Shown here: one piece after another, positions 53,893 through 63,585 of the stretch
Numbering within the stretch: the first letter of the stretch is position 1
Layout of the letters: each line of letters starts with the position of its first letter
Assembly: GCA_963767565.1 (NCBI GenBank)
Contig: CAVYEG010000006.1
Coordinates: forward strand, 744,001 to 808,000
Direction of reading: 5' to 3'
Origin: Palsa-504 sp963767565
GTDB lineage: Bacteria; Actinomycetota; Actinomycetes; Streptosporangiales; Streptosporangiaceae
DNA: 64,000 bases
Notes under the pieces: model-generated
Databases searched by the model: none
Told to the model about the DNA's origin: nothing
The model's input: the letters and a program-made list of their open reading frames with translations, nothing else
Position numbers and translations under genes: made by a program

Positions 53893-54334
53893 CAGCGCTC
53901 CTTGGAGATCTCGACGCCGCTGGCCCGGGCCCGGTCCCTGGCCAGCGGGGTGAGCACGGCCCCGGGGCCGAGCACGAGCCGCTCCCCGGCCCGCGCCGCG
54001 TCCCTGATCACTTTCTCGGTGACCGCGCCGCGTTCGACCCGTCGGACCGGCGCTGAAAGCGGGGGCCGCGGCCGCCCCGCCAGGCACGGGCCGGGGCCGG
54101 CGGTGCCGATATGGCCGTGGCGGGCGGACCTGATAACCGGCGAGCCTGAACCGTTTCCGGCCAGACCGTATCTCCTCGCGCTGCTTCCGGGTCCAGATCG
54201 AGCAGCCGGCTGACGAACGCGGCCAGGTCTTCATCACACGAAAGGTTAACCGTTTCGGCGACCGGCAGTCCCTGCGGCAGCACGTCCCTGATGACCTCGC
54301 GGACCAGCGCGCGCAGCTCCTCGATCTCGCTCAT
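53892..54334 (-). CDS. Small RMM-associated protein of unknown function (two insertions suspected)
   Basis: About 146 residues when two +1 shifts are repaired (span 443 bases, two over a multiple of three). The N-terminus 'SEIEELRALVREVIRDVL' is an amphipathic helix like shell-targeting peptides. Next is 'NLSCDEDLAAFVSRLLDL', then 'REEIRSGRKRFRLAG', a proline-rich stretch, and the C-terminal 'AVTEKVIRDAARAGERLVLG' plus 'GAVLTPLARDRARASGVEI'. A similar gene lies at this position in mycobacterial RMM loci, from memory. Start ATGA and stop TGATG overlaps tie it to both shell neighbours. Shell scaffold or cargo adaptor is possible; function unknown. Confidence 0.65.
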
Positions 54335-54934
54335 GCCGAGGCTCCGCAGGGCGTCTTCGGCGGCGTCGGCCGCCTGCCGCACGTCGGCTTCCGATCCGGA
54401 CAGGTACAGCCGGCCGGTGGCGCCGATCATCCGGTAGTCGACCAGCTTGACCCGGGCCGCCTTCTCGGCCTCGTTAGCGGCCAGGATGGCGTAGGAGGCG
54501 GGCTGCATCTCCAGCACGAACAGCGATTCCCCGGCCAGCGCCATCGAGCCGAGCTTGTTCCTGTTGACCAGGAAGGCCTGCTGCGGGTCGAGCATGGTGA
54601 TGATCTTGGCGGCGAGGATCTCGGGCCGTTTGGCATCGCGGGCGGTAGCACCGAGCGCACCGAGCACCGCCGACGCCGCGGCCTGCACCTCGTCGGTCCC
54701 GCCGTGGATCTCCAGGTAGCCGAACTGCCGCTCGACGACCAGGATCCCGGCCCGCACATCGGCGTGCTTGACCGCCACGTCGGTCAGCGGCTCGATGTCC
54801 AGCCCCGGCGCCACCTCGATCACCTGCGCGGAGACGTGGCTGCGCGGCAGCGAGCCGCGGATCCAGGTGCCCAGGTAGCACATGGTCTGCGGCTGCAGCC
54901 GGGACAGGAAGATGAACGAGCGAAGTTCGGCCAC
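54331..54934 (-). CDS. Microcompartment shell protein, tandem BMC (BMC-T), first copy
   Basis: About 200 residues. The first half contains 'GILVVERQFGYLEIHGGTDE', the second 'VNRNKLGSMALAGESLFVLE' and 'VDYRMIGATGRLYLSGSEAD'. It is a paralogue of the other BMC-T, so the shell has two trimer types. The GTG start follows the dehydrogenase stop by three bases. The span to the next ATGA overlap is 604 bases (one over a multiple of three), so one extra base near the 3' end is likely. As given it reads on into the small protein. Confidence 0.88.
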
Positions 54935-54937
54935 GGG

Positions 54938-56558
54938 TCACGTCCCCCGACCAGCTGGGAGAGCTCTTCGATGACCAGCCGCCGGATTTCTTCGCGCAGC
55001 ACCGCGGCCTCGCCGGAACCATTTTGTGCCGAACGGTCCCGGGCTGCTCGCCTGCAGGCCGCGGCCTGCCGGTCCGCGGCCCGGCGGTCCCCGCTGGTTG
55101 GACGCCACCGGGTACGGGCGGTACTGGCCCCGGCCGGCGCGCTGCCAGGGCGTCAGCCCCGTGAAATCGCCGAACGGCTCGGCCGGGTCGCTTGTTGTAG
55201 GCCAGCCGGGTCCACTGGACCAGGTGGCTCGGGTGCAGGTTCTCGGCCACCGAGGACCGGCCGAAGAAGCCGGTGCCGATCGTCATCGACGGGGCCAGGT
55301 TGGTCTGCAGGCCCGCGCTGCCCAGGCTGTTGCCCACGTTGACGGCCACCCGCAGCACCTCGACGGCCGCGCCGTACTCCATGATCACGCGCGAGTCGGT
55401 GCTGTGAATGGCGGCCGAGTGCCCCCGGCCGGACAGCCGCAGCACCGCGCGGGCGGCGTCGATCCCGCGCCGGGCCGACGGCACCCGGACCAGGCCGAGC
55501 ACCGGGCACAGCTTCTCGTGGGCCAGCGGCTCCTCCGGCACCACCAGGTCGAACGGCGCCAGCAGCACCCGCGTGCTGGCCGGGACCCGGATACCCGCCT
55601 CGGCCGCGATCCAGGACGCGTCCTGGCCGACGAACCGGATGTCGAGCCGGCCGCCGGGGAACAGCAGCGCGGACAGCTTGTCCCGCTGGTCGGGCTCGAG
55701 CAGGAAAGCCCCGGACCGCTTGAGCTGCCGCAGCAGCGGGACGGCGGCCTGTTCCTCCACGATGAGCACGGACTCGTTGGTGCACAGGATCGAGTTGTCG
55801 AAGCTCTTGCTGTCCACGATCCGTCGGGCCGCGGCGGCCAGGTCGGCGGTGGCGTCCACCAGTACCGGGACGTTGCCTGGTCCGACGCCGATCGCGGGGT
55901 TGCCTGAGCTGTAGGCGGCCCGCACCACCGGGACGCCGCCGGTGGCCACGATGACGCTGGTGCGCTCGTCGGTCATCAGCGCGTCGATCAGCGGGACCGA
56001 AGGCTCGTCCACGACCTGGATGACCCCGTCCGGCGCGCCCGCCGCGACGGCGGCGGCGGCCAGGGTCCGGGCCGCGTCCGCGCAGCACTGCTTGGCCAGC
56101 GGGTGCGGGCTGACCACGATCACGCTGCGGGTCATCAGCGCCAGCAGGCACTTGAAGAACACGGTGGCGACCGGGTTGGTGGACGGGGTGAGGGCCAGCA
56201 CCACGCCGGCCGGGCGGGGTACCTCGACGATCTTCGCCTCGGCGTCGATCCGCGGCGTGACGTAGTCGTGGCCCGCGTAGATGCTCGACGATCCCGGTGC
56301 TGCAGGCGAGGTTCTTGAGCACCTTGTGCTCGGCCACGCCGAACCCGGTCTCCCGCACCGCCCACTCGGCGTACTCGCGGGCCTTGGCCGCGCCCGCCGT
56401 CGGCGGCGGCGCGCACGATCGCGTCGACCGACTCCTTGTCGTACCGGGCGAACGCGCGGGCGGCCCACTCGGCGCGCTGCAGCATGGCCCGGGCCCGCGG
56501 CACGCCCGCCGGATCGGTCAGCAGCTCCGCTGACGCTGATCGGACTGGCCTCGGTCAC
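54938..56558 (-). CDS. CoA-acylating aldehyde dehydrogenase with C-terminal shell-targeting helix, frameshifted
   Basis: About 538 residues after repair. Pieces in order are 'RARAMLQRAEWAARAFARYD', 'RETGFGVAEHKVLKNLACST', 'RIDAEAKIVEVPRPAGVVLA', the catalytic Cys region 'FDNSILCTNESVLIVEE', and 'SAGLQTNLAPSMTIGTGFFG'. The acylating PduP/EutE class turns propionaldehyde into propionyl-CoA. After a linker rich in Ala/Arg, the tail 'VLREEIRRLVIEELSQLVGG' is an amphipathic encapsulation-type helix. At least five one-base shifts interrupt it (near 54945, 55030, 55193, 56287, 56398 and probably 56520). GTG start overlaps the aminotransferase end. Confidence 0.85.
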
Positions 56559-57835
56559 CGTCGCCTCCCTGGTCACGTCGTCCCTGGCCTTGGCGATGGC
56601 CACCTCGGTGCGCTCCAGCAGTTCCTCGCACAGCGCCGGGGTGAGCAGGATGCCCGGCTTGTACTGCAGCACGCGCGGGTCGAGGGTGGAGAAGATGGCC
56701 CAGACCCCGTTCTCGTACAGCCGCTTCATGACGAACTTGGCGCCCTGCGGGTGACCGAACTCCAGGCCCATGACCAGCCCGTCCTGCCGGATCCCGGTGA
56801 ACCAGTCCGGGTAGCCCGCCTGGATCCGGGCCAGGCCCTCGGTGAAGGTGGCGGAGATGTAGTGCACCATCGACCGGACCTCGGGCCGGCAGGTGATCTC
56901 CAGGGTCTTGAGCGCCGCGACGCAGCCGAGCTCCGCGCCGCCGAACGTCGACATGTGCGCGAAGCCGTCCTCGGTCAGCCAGCTGGCGGCCGCATCGGTG
57001 GCCAGCACCACGCTGACCGGGTACATGCCGCCGGAGATGCCCTTGCCCGAGACCAGGATGTCCGGGTTGACGCCGTGCTTGCTGATGGCCCACAGCTCCC
57101 CGGTGCGCATCAGCCCGGTCTGCACCTCGTCGGCGATGTACAGCGCCCCGTAGCGCTCGCATAGCCGCTTGACCCCGGCCAGGTAGCCGGGCGCGGGCAG
57201 CGGGAAGCCGTAGGTGGCCGGGATGGTCTCCATGATCACCGCGGCCACGTCCCGGCCGCGCAGCGCGGCCTCCATGGCGTCGATGTCGTTGAACGGCACG
57301 TGGGTGAACTCATCGGGCCGGTCGGACAGGAACAAGGTGGCGAAGCGCTCGTCGCCGGTGGCCACGGCCAGGCCGGTGTGCCCGTGGTAGGCCTTGGCCA
57401 CCGAGACGATGCCGCGCTTGGAGGTCGCGTGCCTGGCGCTCTTCAGCGCGATGTCGATCGCCTCGCCGCCGCCGCTGCCGTACATCACCTTGGTGAGCTG
57501 CCCGTCGCGGCGCGGTGCTGCACCAGGGCCTCGGCCAGCGCGGTGCGGGCCAGCGAGGGGAAGTGGTGGTTGCCGATGTCGAAACGCTGCATGGCGGCGG
57601 TCACCGCCGCGGCCACCTCGGGGTTGCGGTGGCCCAGGTTGTAGGTGCCGCCGTTGAGGTGCACGTCGATCAGGCGCTTGCCCTCGACGTCGTAGATGTA
57701 GTAACCCTCGCGCCGGTCGATGACCAGCGGCACGCCTGAGTCGATCCAGAACTGGGTCTTGTCCGGGTTCCAGAACTGCTTGGACTTGGCCAGCATGTCC
57801 TGCTTGGAGGCGAAGGCGATGAGCTCCTCCGTCAC
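56555..57835 (-). CDS. Class III aminotransferase-family phospholyase, frameshifted
   Basis: About 426 residues after repair. The N-terminal part in one frame ends '...LARTALAEALVQ'. The rest resumes in another frame at 'GQLTKVMYGSGGGEAIDIAL', so one or two bases are wrong at 57500-57520. The PLP lysine is in 'DILVSGKGISGGMYPVSVVL', the cofactor Asp in 'YIADEVQTGLMRTG'. In RMM loci the homologue removes amine and phosphate from 1-amino-2-propanol phosphate to give propionaldehyde. GTG start just after an in-frame TAG. First gene of the minus-strand operon. Confidence 0.87.
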
Positions 57836-58030
57836 CGAGACCTAGGGGCCAGTCACCTCCGGTGAGAGGCACTGAAACCATATCGGCTCGTTTGGCTCAA
57901 CCAAAGGAGTATCGAATCTGACCGTTTACTGTCAAGCGGTTGTGTTTCGCACAGATTAACTCAACCAGAACTCTTGATCATGGTTCCCGCAGGCTGTTAC
58001 GCTCCCGGCAAATGCGTCGGAGGTGTACCT
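57836..58030. promoter_or_regulatory. Divergent promoter region of the microcompartment operon and permease
   Basis: 195 bases, AT-richer than its surroundings. Direct repeats CTCAACCA occur at 57896-57903 and 57960-57967, with an inverted TTTGG...CCAAA around the first. GGAGG precedes the permease ATG by seven bases. Candidate operator half-sites; promoters not resolved. Confidence 0.4.
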
Positions 58031-59590
58031 ATGGGTCATCCCCCAGGTTCCCGAAGTTCCCCAGCGTCGCCACGACGGCTCAGGCGCCCGAGGACTATCG
58101 ACGTCTCACAGCGCGCGGACGTAGCCAAGCTCCGCAAGGGCGCGATCGGCCTCGGCGGCGTCCTGTTCCTGACCGTCACCGGGTCGGCCCCGATCTCGGC
58201 CATGCTGTTCAACGTGCCGATCATGGTCGGCTACGGGCAGGGCGTCGGTGCGCCCGCCGCCTTCATCTTCGCGGCCGATCGTGCTCGTGGTGTTCGCGGT
58301 CGGGCTACGTCGCCATGGCCAAGAAGAAGACCACGGCCGGGCGGCTTCTACTCCTACATCAGCCACGGGCTGGGCCGCGAGATCGGCATCGGCACCGGCT
58401 ACGCCTCGGTGGTCGCCTACTCGGTGTTCGAGGCGTCGCTGGCCGGCGGCTTCGCCTACTTCCTGAGCCTGAAGCTGAACGCCGTACGGGGTGAACATCG
58501 CCTGGCCGTGGCTGGCCCTGGGCATGGTCGCGATCATCGCGGCCCTGACCTACTTCGACGTCCGGATCTCCAGCTGGGTGCTGGCGGTCGGGCTGATCAG
58601 CGAGATCGTGATCCTGATCATCTTCGACGGCTTCCTGTTCGCCAGGGGGCACGTGACCATCAGCCCCGCTGAACCCCGTGAACGCGTTCAAGGGCTTCCC
58701 GGCCCAAGGAAAGCTCGTGGCGGGCGCGATCGGGATCGGCCTGTTCTTCGCGTTCTGGTCCTGGGTCGGCTTCGAGATGGCCCCGAATTACGGCGAGGAG
58801 TCCCGCGACCCCAAGCGGAACGTCCCCCGCGCGCTGTACATCTCGGTGATCGGCCTCGGCGTGTTCTACACGGTGACGTCCTGGGCCTCGCTGGCCGGTT
58901 ACCCGACCACGCACGCCGCGATCGCCGCACTCGCAGAGCAACGCAGCCGACTACTTCCTGACCCCGGCCAGCGCAGTACGCCGGGCACTGGGTGTCCTCG
59001 GTCATGAGCTACCTGATCATCACCGGCTCGTTCGCCTGCGGCATGGCCTTCCACAACACCACCGCGCGCTACATGTACTCGCTCGGCCGCGAGGGCCTGG
59101 CCCCGCGGGCGCTCGGCAAGACGCACCCCAGGTGGAAGAGCCCGCACATCGCGTCGCTCACCCAGACGGTGATCGCCGCCGTGATCATCGGCTTGTTCGC
59201 CATCTTCACCGGCAGCGACAACCCCAACTCCCAGGCCTACCTGCAGCTCTACGGCCTGATGGCGGTCATGGGCGTGATCATCATCCTGTCCGTGCAGGCC
59301 GTGGTCTCGCTCGCCGTCCTGATCTACTACGAGCGCTTCCACTCGCGACGAGGTGCACTGGTGGCGGACCAGGCTCGCTCCGCTGCTCGCCTTCATCTCC
59401 CAGGCCTACGTGGTGTACCTGCTGTTCACGAACATCGAGCTTCCTCGGCGGAGGCTACGGTTACGCGAACATCCTCGGCCCGATCGACGCCGTGGTCGTG
59501 GTGGTCGGCGTCGGCGCCGCGTTCTACTTCAAGAACCGCATGCCCACCAAGTTCGAGCAAGCCGGCCGCCTCATCAACGAAGGCCTCTGA
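58031..59590 (+). CDS. APC-family amino acid/amine permease, nine one-base insertions
   Basis: About 516 residues after repair. Readable helices are 'LRKGAIGLGGVLFLTVTGSA', 'VGYVAMAKKKTTAGGFYSYI', 'ASVVAYSVFEASLAGGFAYF', 'NIAWPWLALGMVAIIAALTY', 'GIGLFFAFWSWVGFEMAPNY', 'HNTTARYMYSLGREGLAPRA' and 'MGVIIILSVQAVVSLAVLIY'. The APC motif 'GGFYSYISHGLGRE' in helix 3 is clear. Extra bases fall near 58277, 58303, 58340, 58484, 58666, 58932, 58973, 59343 and 59440. It probably imports the amine substrate of the microcompartment. Divergent from the operon. Confidence 0.82.
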
Positions 59591-59614
59591 CCCCCGGCTC
59601 CAGCCCCGAGCGCA

Positions 59615-59664
59615 ATGAAACCCCGGTTTCAGTACACCAGAAGGTGCTGAAACCGGGGTTTCAT
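59615..59664. terminator. Very strong bidirectional terminator between permease and rbpA
   Basis: Perfect 18-base arms ATGAAACCCCGGTTTCAG and CTGAAACCGGGGTTTCAT. The loop itself contains CACC/GGTG. It separates convergent transcription units and marks the right edge of the microcompartment locus. Confidence 0.9.
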
Positions 59665-59720
59665 GTCCCCCTCAGGGGCCCGTTTCCGGTGCGGAGCGGG
59701 CCACATCGGGTCTGCTTGCG

Positions 59721-60059
59721 TCAGGCGGAGGCGCCGCGGAGACGGGCCAGGGCCTCGGCCAGGATGGCCTCGCCGTCGGAGTCGCTGCGGCGCTCCTTCA
59801 CGTAGGCCAGGTGCGTCTTGTACGGCTCGACCCGCGGCGGAGCCGGCGGGCTCTGCTCGTTCTGACCTGCGGGGTTGCCGCACCGAGGGCACTCCCAGGT
59901 GTCCGGGATGGCGGCATCGGTCGCGAAGCTCGGTCGCGTCTCGTGCTTGTTGGCGCACCAGAACGACACCCAGATACGGGGCGCGGACTCGCCGCGCTCG
60001 GCCTCGCCCATCGGTCCCGCGCCGACCCTGCTGCCGCGAATGGCGTTACCACTACTCAC
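59721..60059 (-). CDS. rbpA: RNA polymerase-binding protein RbpA
   Basis: 112 residues. The N-terminal basic tail 'NAIRGSRVGAGPMGEAERGE' and the zinc-binding core with 'FWCANKHE' and 'WECPRCGNPAG' match RbpA. The C-terminal 'KTHLAYVKERRSDSDGEAIL' is the sigma-interacting helix. It stabilises sigma-A holoenzyme open complexes. GTG start with AAGGGG about seven bases upstream. Confidence 0.93.
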   Translation of the reverse strand: MSSGNAIRGSRVGAGPMGEAERGESAPRIWVSFWCANKHETRPSFATDAAIPDTWECPRCGNPAGQNEQSPPAPPRVEPYKTHLAYVKERRSDSDGEAILAEALARLRGASA

Positions 60060-60123
60060 AGATCACCCCTTGAAGACCATAGCGCTGTAAAACCCAGTAC
60101 TTCGGTGCGGGAAGACGTACGAA

Positions 60124-60354
60124 CTAGTGATTGATCAGCCAGCCGAGAGCAATGATGCAGATGAACCAGAGCACACCGAAGAAGACGGTGAGCCGGTCCA
60201 GGTTACGCTCGACGACGGAAGAGGAACCAAGGGATGAGGTCACCCCGCCGCCGAACAGGTCCGACAAGCCGCCGCCCTTACCCTTGTGCAGCAGGACGAG
60301 CAGGACCATGGCGAGACTCGTGATAACCAGGATAACGGAAAGCCCGATGATCAT
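60124..60354 (-). CDS. secG: Preprotein translocase subunit SecG
   Basis: 76 residues with two membrane helices (about 4-22 and 54-72). They are joined by the conserved Gly-rich loop 'LLHKGKGGGLSDLFGGG' and 'LGSSSVVERNLDRLT'. Part of SecYEG. It follows tpiA in the usual actinobacterial gap-pgk-tpiA-secG order. Confidence 0.95.
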   Translation of the reverse strand: MIIGLSVILVITSLAMVLLVLLHKGKGGGLSDLFGGGVTSSLGSSSVVERNLDRLTVFFGVLWFICIIALGWLINH

Positions 60355-60384
60355 CTCTGTTATCCAACTCCTGCCGAGAAAGGC

Positions 60385-61188
60385 CTAGGCTGCCAGTTCA
60401 CGATACCGGCAGATCTGTGCGAACTGGCCGGCATCGAGGCTGGCGCCGCCGACCAGGGCCCCGTCGACGTCCGGTTGCGCCATGATCGGCGCGACGTTGT
60501 CGGGCTTGACGGACCCGCCATACAGGATACGCACACTGACGGCCGTATCGGCGTCATGAAGCTCCGAAATCCGCGATCTAATTGCCGAGGTCATCTCCTC
60601 CGCGTCGGCCGGGGTGGCGACCTGACCGGTGCCGATGGCCCAGACCGGCTCGTAGGCGATCACCATCGCGGCCACCGCTTCGGACGGGATCCCCTTCAGC
60701 GAACGGTCAAGCTGACCCGTGCAGTGCGGCACGTGCTGGCCCTCCTCGCGCATCTCGAGGGACTCGCCCAGGCACAGGATCGGCGTCAGCCCGGACCGCA
60801 GCGCCGCCTGCACCTTGGCGTTGACGATCTCGTCCGTCTCCCCGTGGTACTGGCGCCGCTCGGAGTGCCCGGCCAGCACGTAGTCGCAGCCCAGCTTGGC
60901 CAGCATCGGCCCCGATATGTCGCCGGTGTAGGCCCCGGAGTCGTACTGGGACAGGTCCTGGGCGCCGTAGGAGAGCCGCAGCTTGTCCCCGTCGATCAGG
61001 GTCTGCACGCTGCGCAGCGCGGTGAACGGCGGGATTACGGCCACCTCGACCGCGTCGTAGTCTTTGCCGGTCAGCGTGAACGCGAGCTTCTGGACCAGCG
61101 CGATGGCCTCGAGATGGTTCTCGTGCATCTTCCAGTTGCCCGCCATCAGCGGCAGGCGGGTTCCGGCGGCCTTCGGCTTGGCGGTCAC
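60385..61188 (-). CDS. tpiA: Triosephosphate isomerase
   Basis: 267 residues. N-terminal 'LMAGNWKMHENHLEAIALVQ' has the catalytic Lys, 'VLAGHSERRQYHGE' the His, and 'VIAYEPVWAIGTG' the Glu. The GTG start overlaps the pgk stop by four bases. Confidence 0.97.
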   Translation of the reverse strand: MTAKPKAAGTRLPLMAGNWKMHENHLEAIALVQKLAFTLTGKDYDAVEVAVIPPFTALRSVQTLIDGDKLRLSYGAQDLSQYDSGAYTGDISGPMLAKLGCDYVLAGHSERRQYHGETDEIVNAKVQAALRSGLTPILCLGESLEMREEGQHVPHCTGQLDRSLKGIPSEAVAAMVIAYEPVWAIGTGQVATPADAEEMTSAIRSRISELHDADTAVSVRILYGGSVKPDNVAPIMAQPDVDGALVGGASLDAGQFAQICRYRELAA

Positions 61189-62401
61189 GCCGGGTCTTCC
61201 AGTGCGGTCAGGCCGGGCAGCGTCTTGCCCTCCAGGTACTCCAGACTCGCGCCGCCGCCGGTGGAGATGTGACCGAACGCGGCCTCGTCGATGCCGAGAG
61301 CCCGGACCGCCGCGGCCGAGTCGCCGCCGCCCACCACGGTCAGGCCGGGCACGCGGGTGATGGCCTCGGCCACCGCGCGGGTCCCGCCGGAGAACGCGGG
61401 AAACTCGAACACCCCGACCGGCCCGTTCCAGAACACCGTCTTGGCATCGGCCAGCTTCTGTTCGAACAGCGCCCGGGTCTGCGGGCCGGCGTCCATGCCC
61501 TCCCGGTCGGCCGGGAAGTCCGTCACCGGTACCACGGAGTACTCGGCGTCCGGTGCGAAGTGCGTGGCCGCGAGCAGGTCAACCGGGAGCACGAGCTCCA
61601 CGCCGCGCTTTTCGGCCTCGGCCAGCACGGCCTTGACCGCCGGGATCTGGTCCGCCTCGAGCAGCGAATGACCTACCTCGTAGCCCTGAGCGGCCAGGAA
61701 GGTGTAGCCCATGCCGCCGCCGATGAGGATCCGGTCAGCGAGGTTGAGCAGGTTGCCGATCACGGCGAGCTTGTCTGACGGCTTCTTCCCGCCCAGCACC
61801 ACCACGAACGGCCGCGCCGGGTCGGTAGTCAGCTGGCGCAGCACCGCGACCTCGTCCCGGATCAGGTCGCCCGCGGCGTGCGGGAGCAGCATGGGCAGGT
61901 CGTAGACCGAGGCGTGCTTGCGGTGCACCGCGCCGAACCCGTCGCCCACGTACAGCTCACCCAGGCGGGCCAGCCGCTGCGCGAAGGCGCCCCGCACGGC
62001 GTCGTCCTTGCTGGTCTCGGCGGGTTCGAAGCGCACGTTCTCCAGCACCGCGACGTCCTCGTCGCCCAGGGTGAACGCGGTCTTGGACGCCGAGGGGCCG
62101 GCCACGTCGGTGGCGAACCCGACCGGCCGGCCCAGCAGCTCGCCGAGCCGCTCGGCCACCGGGCGCAGCGACGGGCCGCCGGCCGCGGCCTCGGCGAACG
62201 AGGCACCCTCGGGCCGGCCGAGGTGCGCCAGGATGATCACCCGCGCGCCCCGGTCGGACAGCTTGCTGATCACCGGCAGGCTGGCCCTGATCCGGCCGTC
62301 GTCGGTGATCTCCCCGGTGCCCGTCAGGTCCAGGGGGACGTTCAGGTCCGAGCGCAGCAGCACCCGCCGGCCGAGGACCTCCAGGTCATCTACGGTCCGC
62401 A

Positions 62402-62402
<1 letters not shown>
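61185..62402 (-). CDS. pgk: Phosphoglycerate kinase
   Basis: 405 residues from the ATG at 62402, which overlaps the gap stop (TAATG). 'RRVLLRSDLNVPLDL', 'HLGRPEGASF' and 'VLGGKKPSDKLAVI' are PGK landmarks, and the C-terminal 'VGGGDSAAAVRALGI' closes the nucleotide site. The open frame upstream is a shadow of gap. Confidence 0.97.
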
Positions 62403-63415
<1,013 letters not shown>

Positions 63416-63585
63416 AGTAAAAAGTCTCCTCGTCGATCCCCGTGATCGCCAGCGCTCCGAGACTATCGGACGCCGCCCCCGGGGATCGCCGAAGGCGGCG
63501 GCGGACCCGCGCGTACGGAGCCGGTCTGGGCCCCGAGGCCGGGCAGGCCTGCTGACTCCTGCTGAGGTCTGGACCTTATCAAAAA

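Noticed and set aside
54474..57881. A 1135-codon open frame on the minus strand spanning shell, dehydrogenase and aminotransferase regions, as one giant fusion protein
   Set aside because: Only parts of it are real coding sequence. The start, middle and end are out-of-frame shadows, and the true genes shift in and out of this frame through single-base indels.
53628..59450. Programmed frameshifting as an explanation for the many frame changes
   Set aside because: The shift sites share no slippery sequence or common motif, and are far too many in one permease gene.
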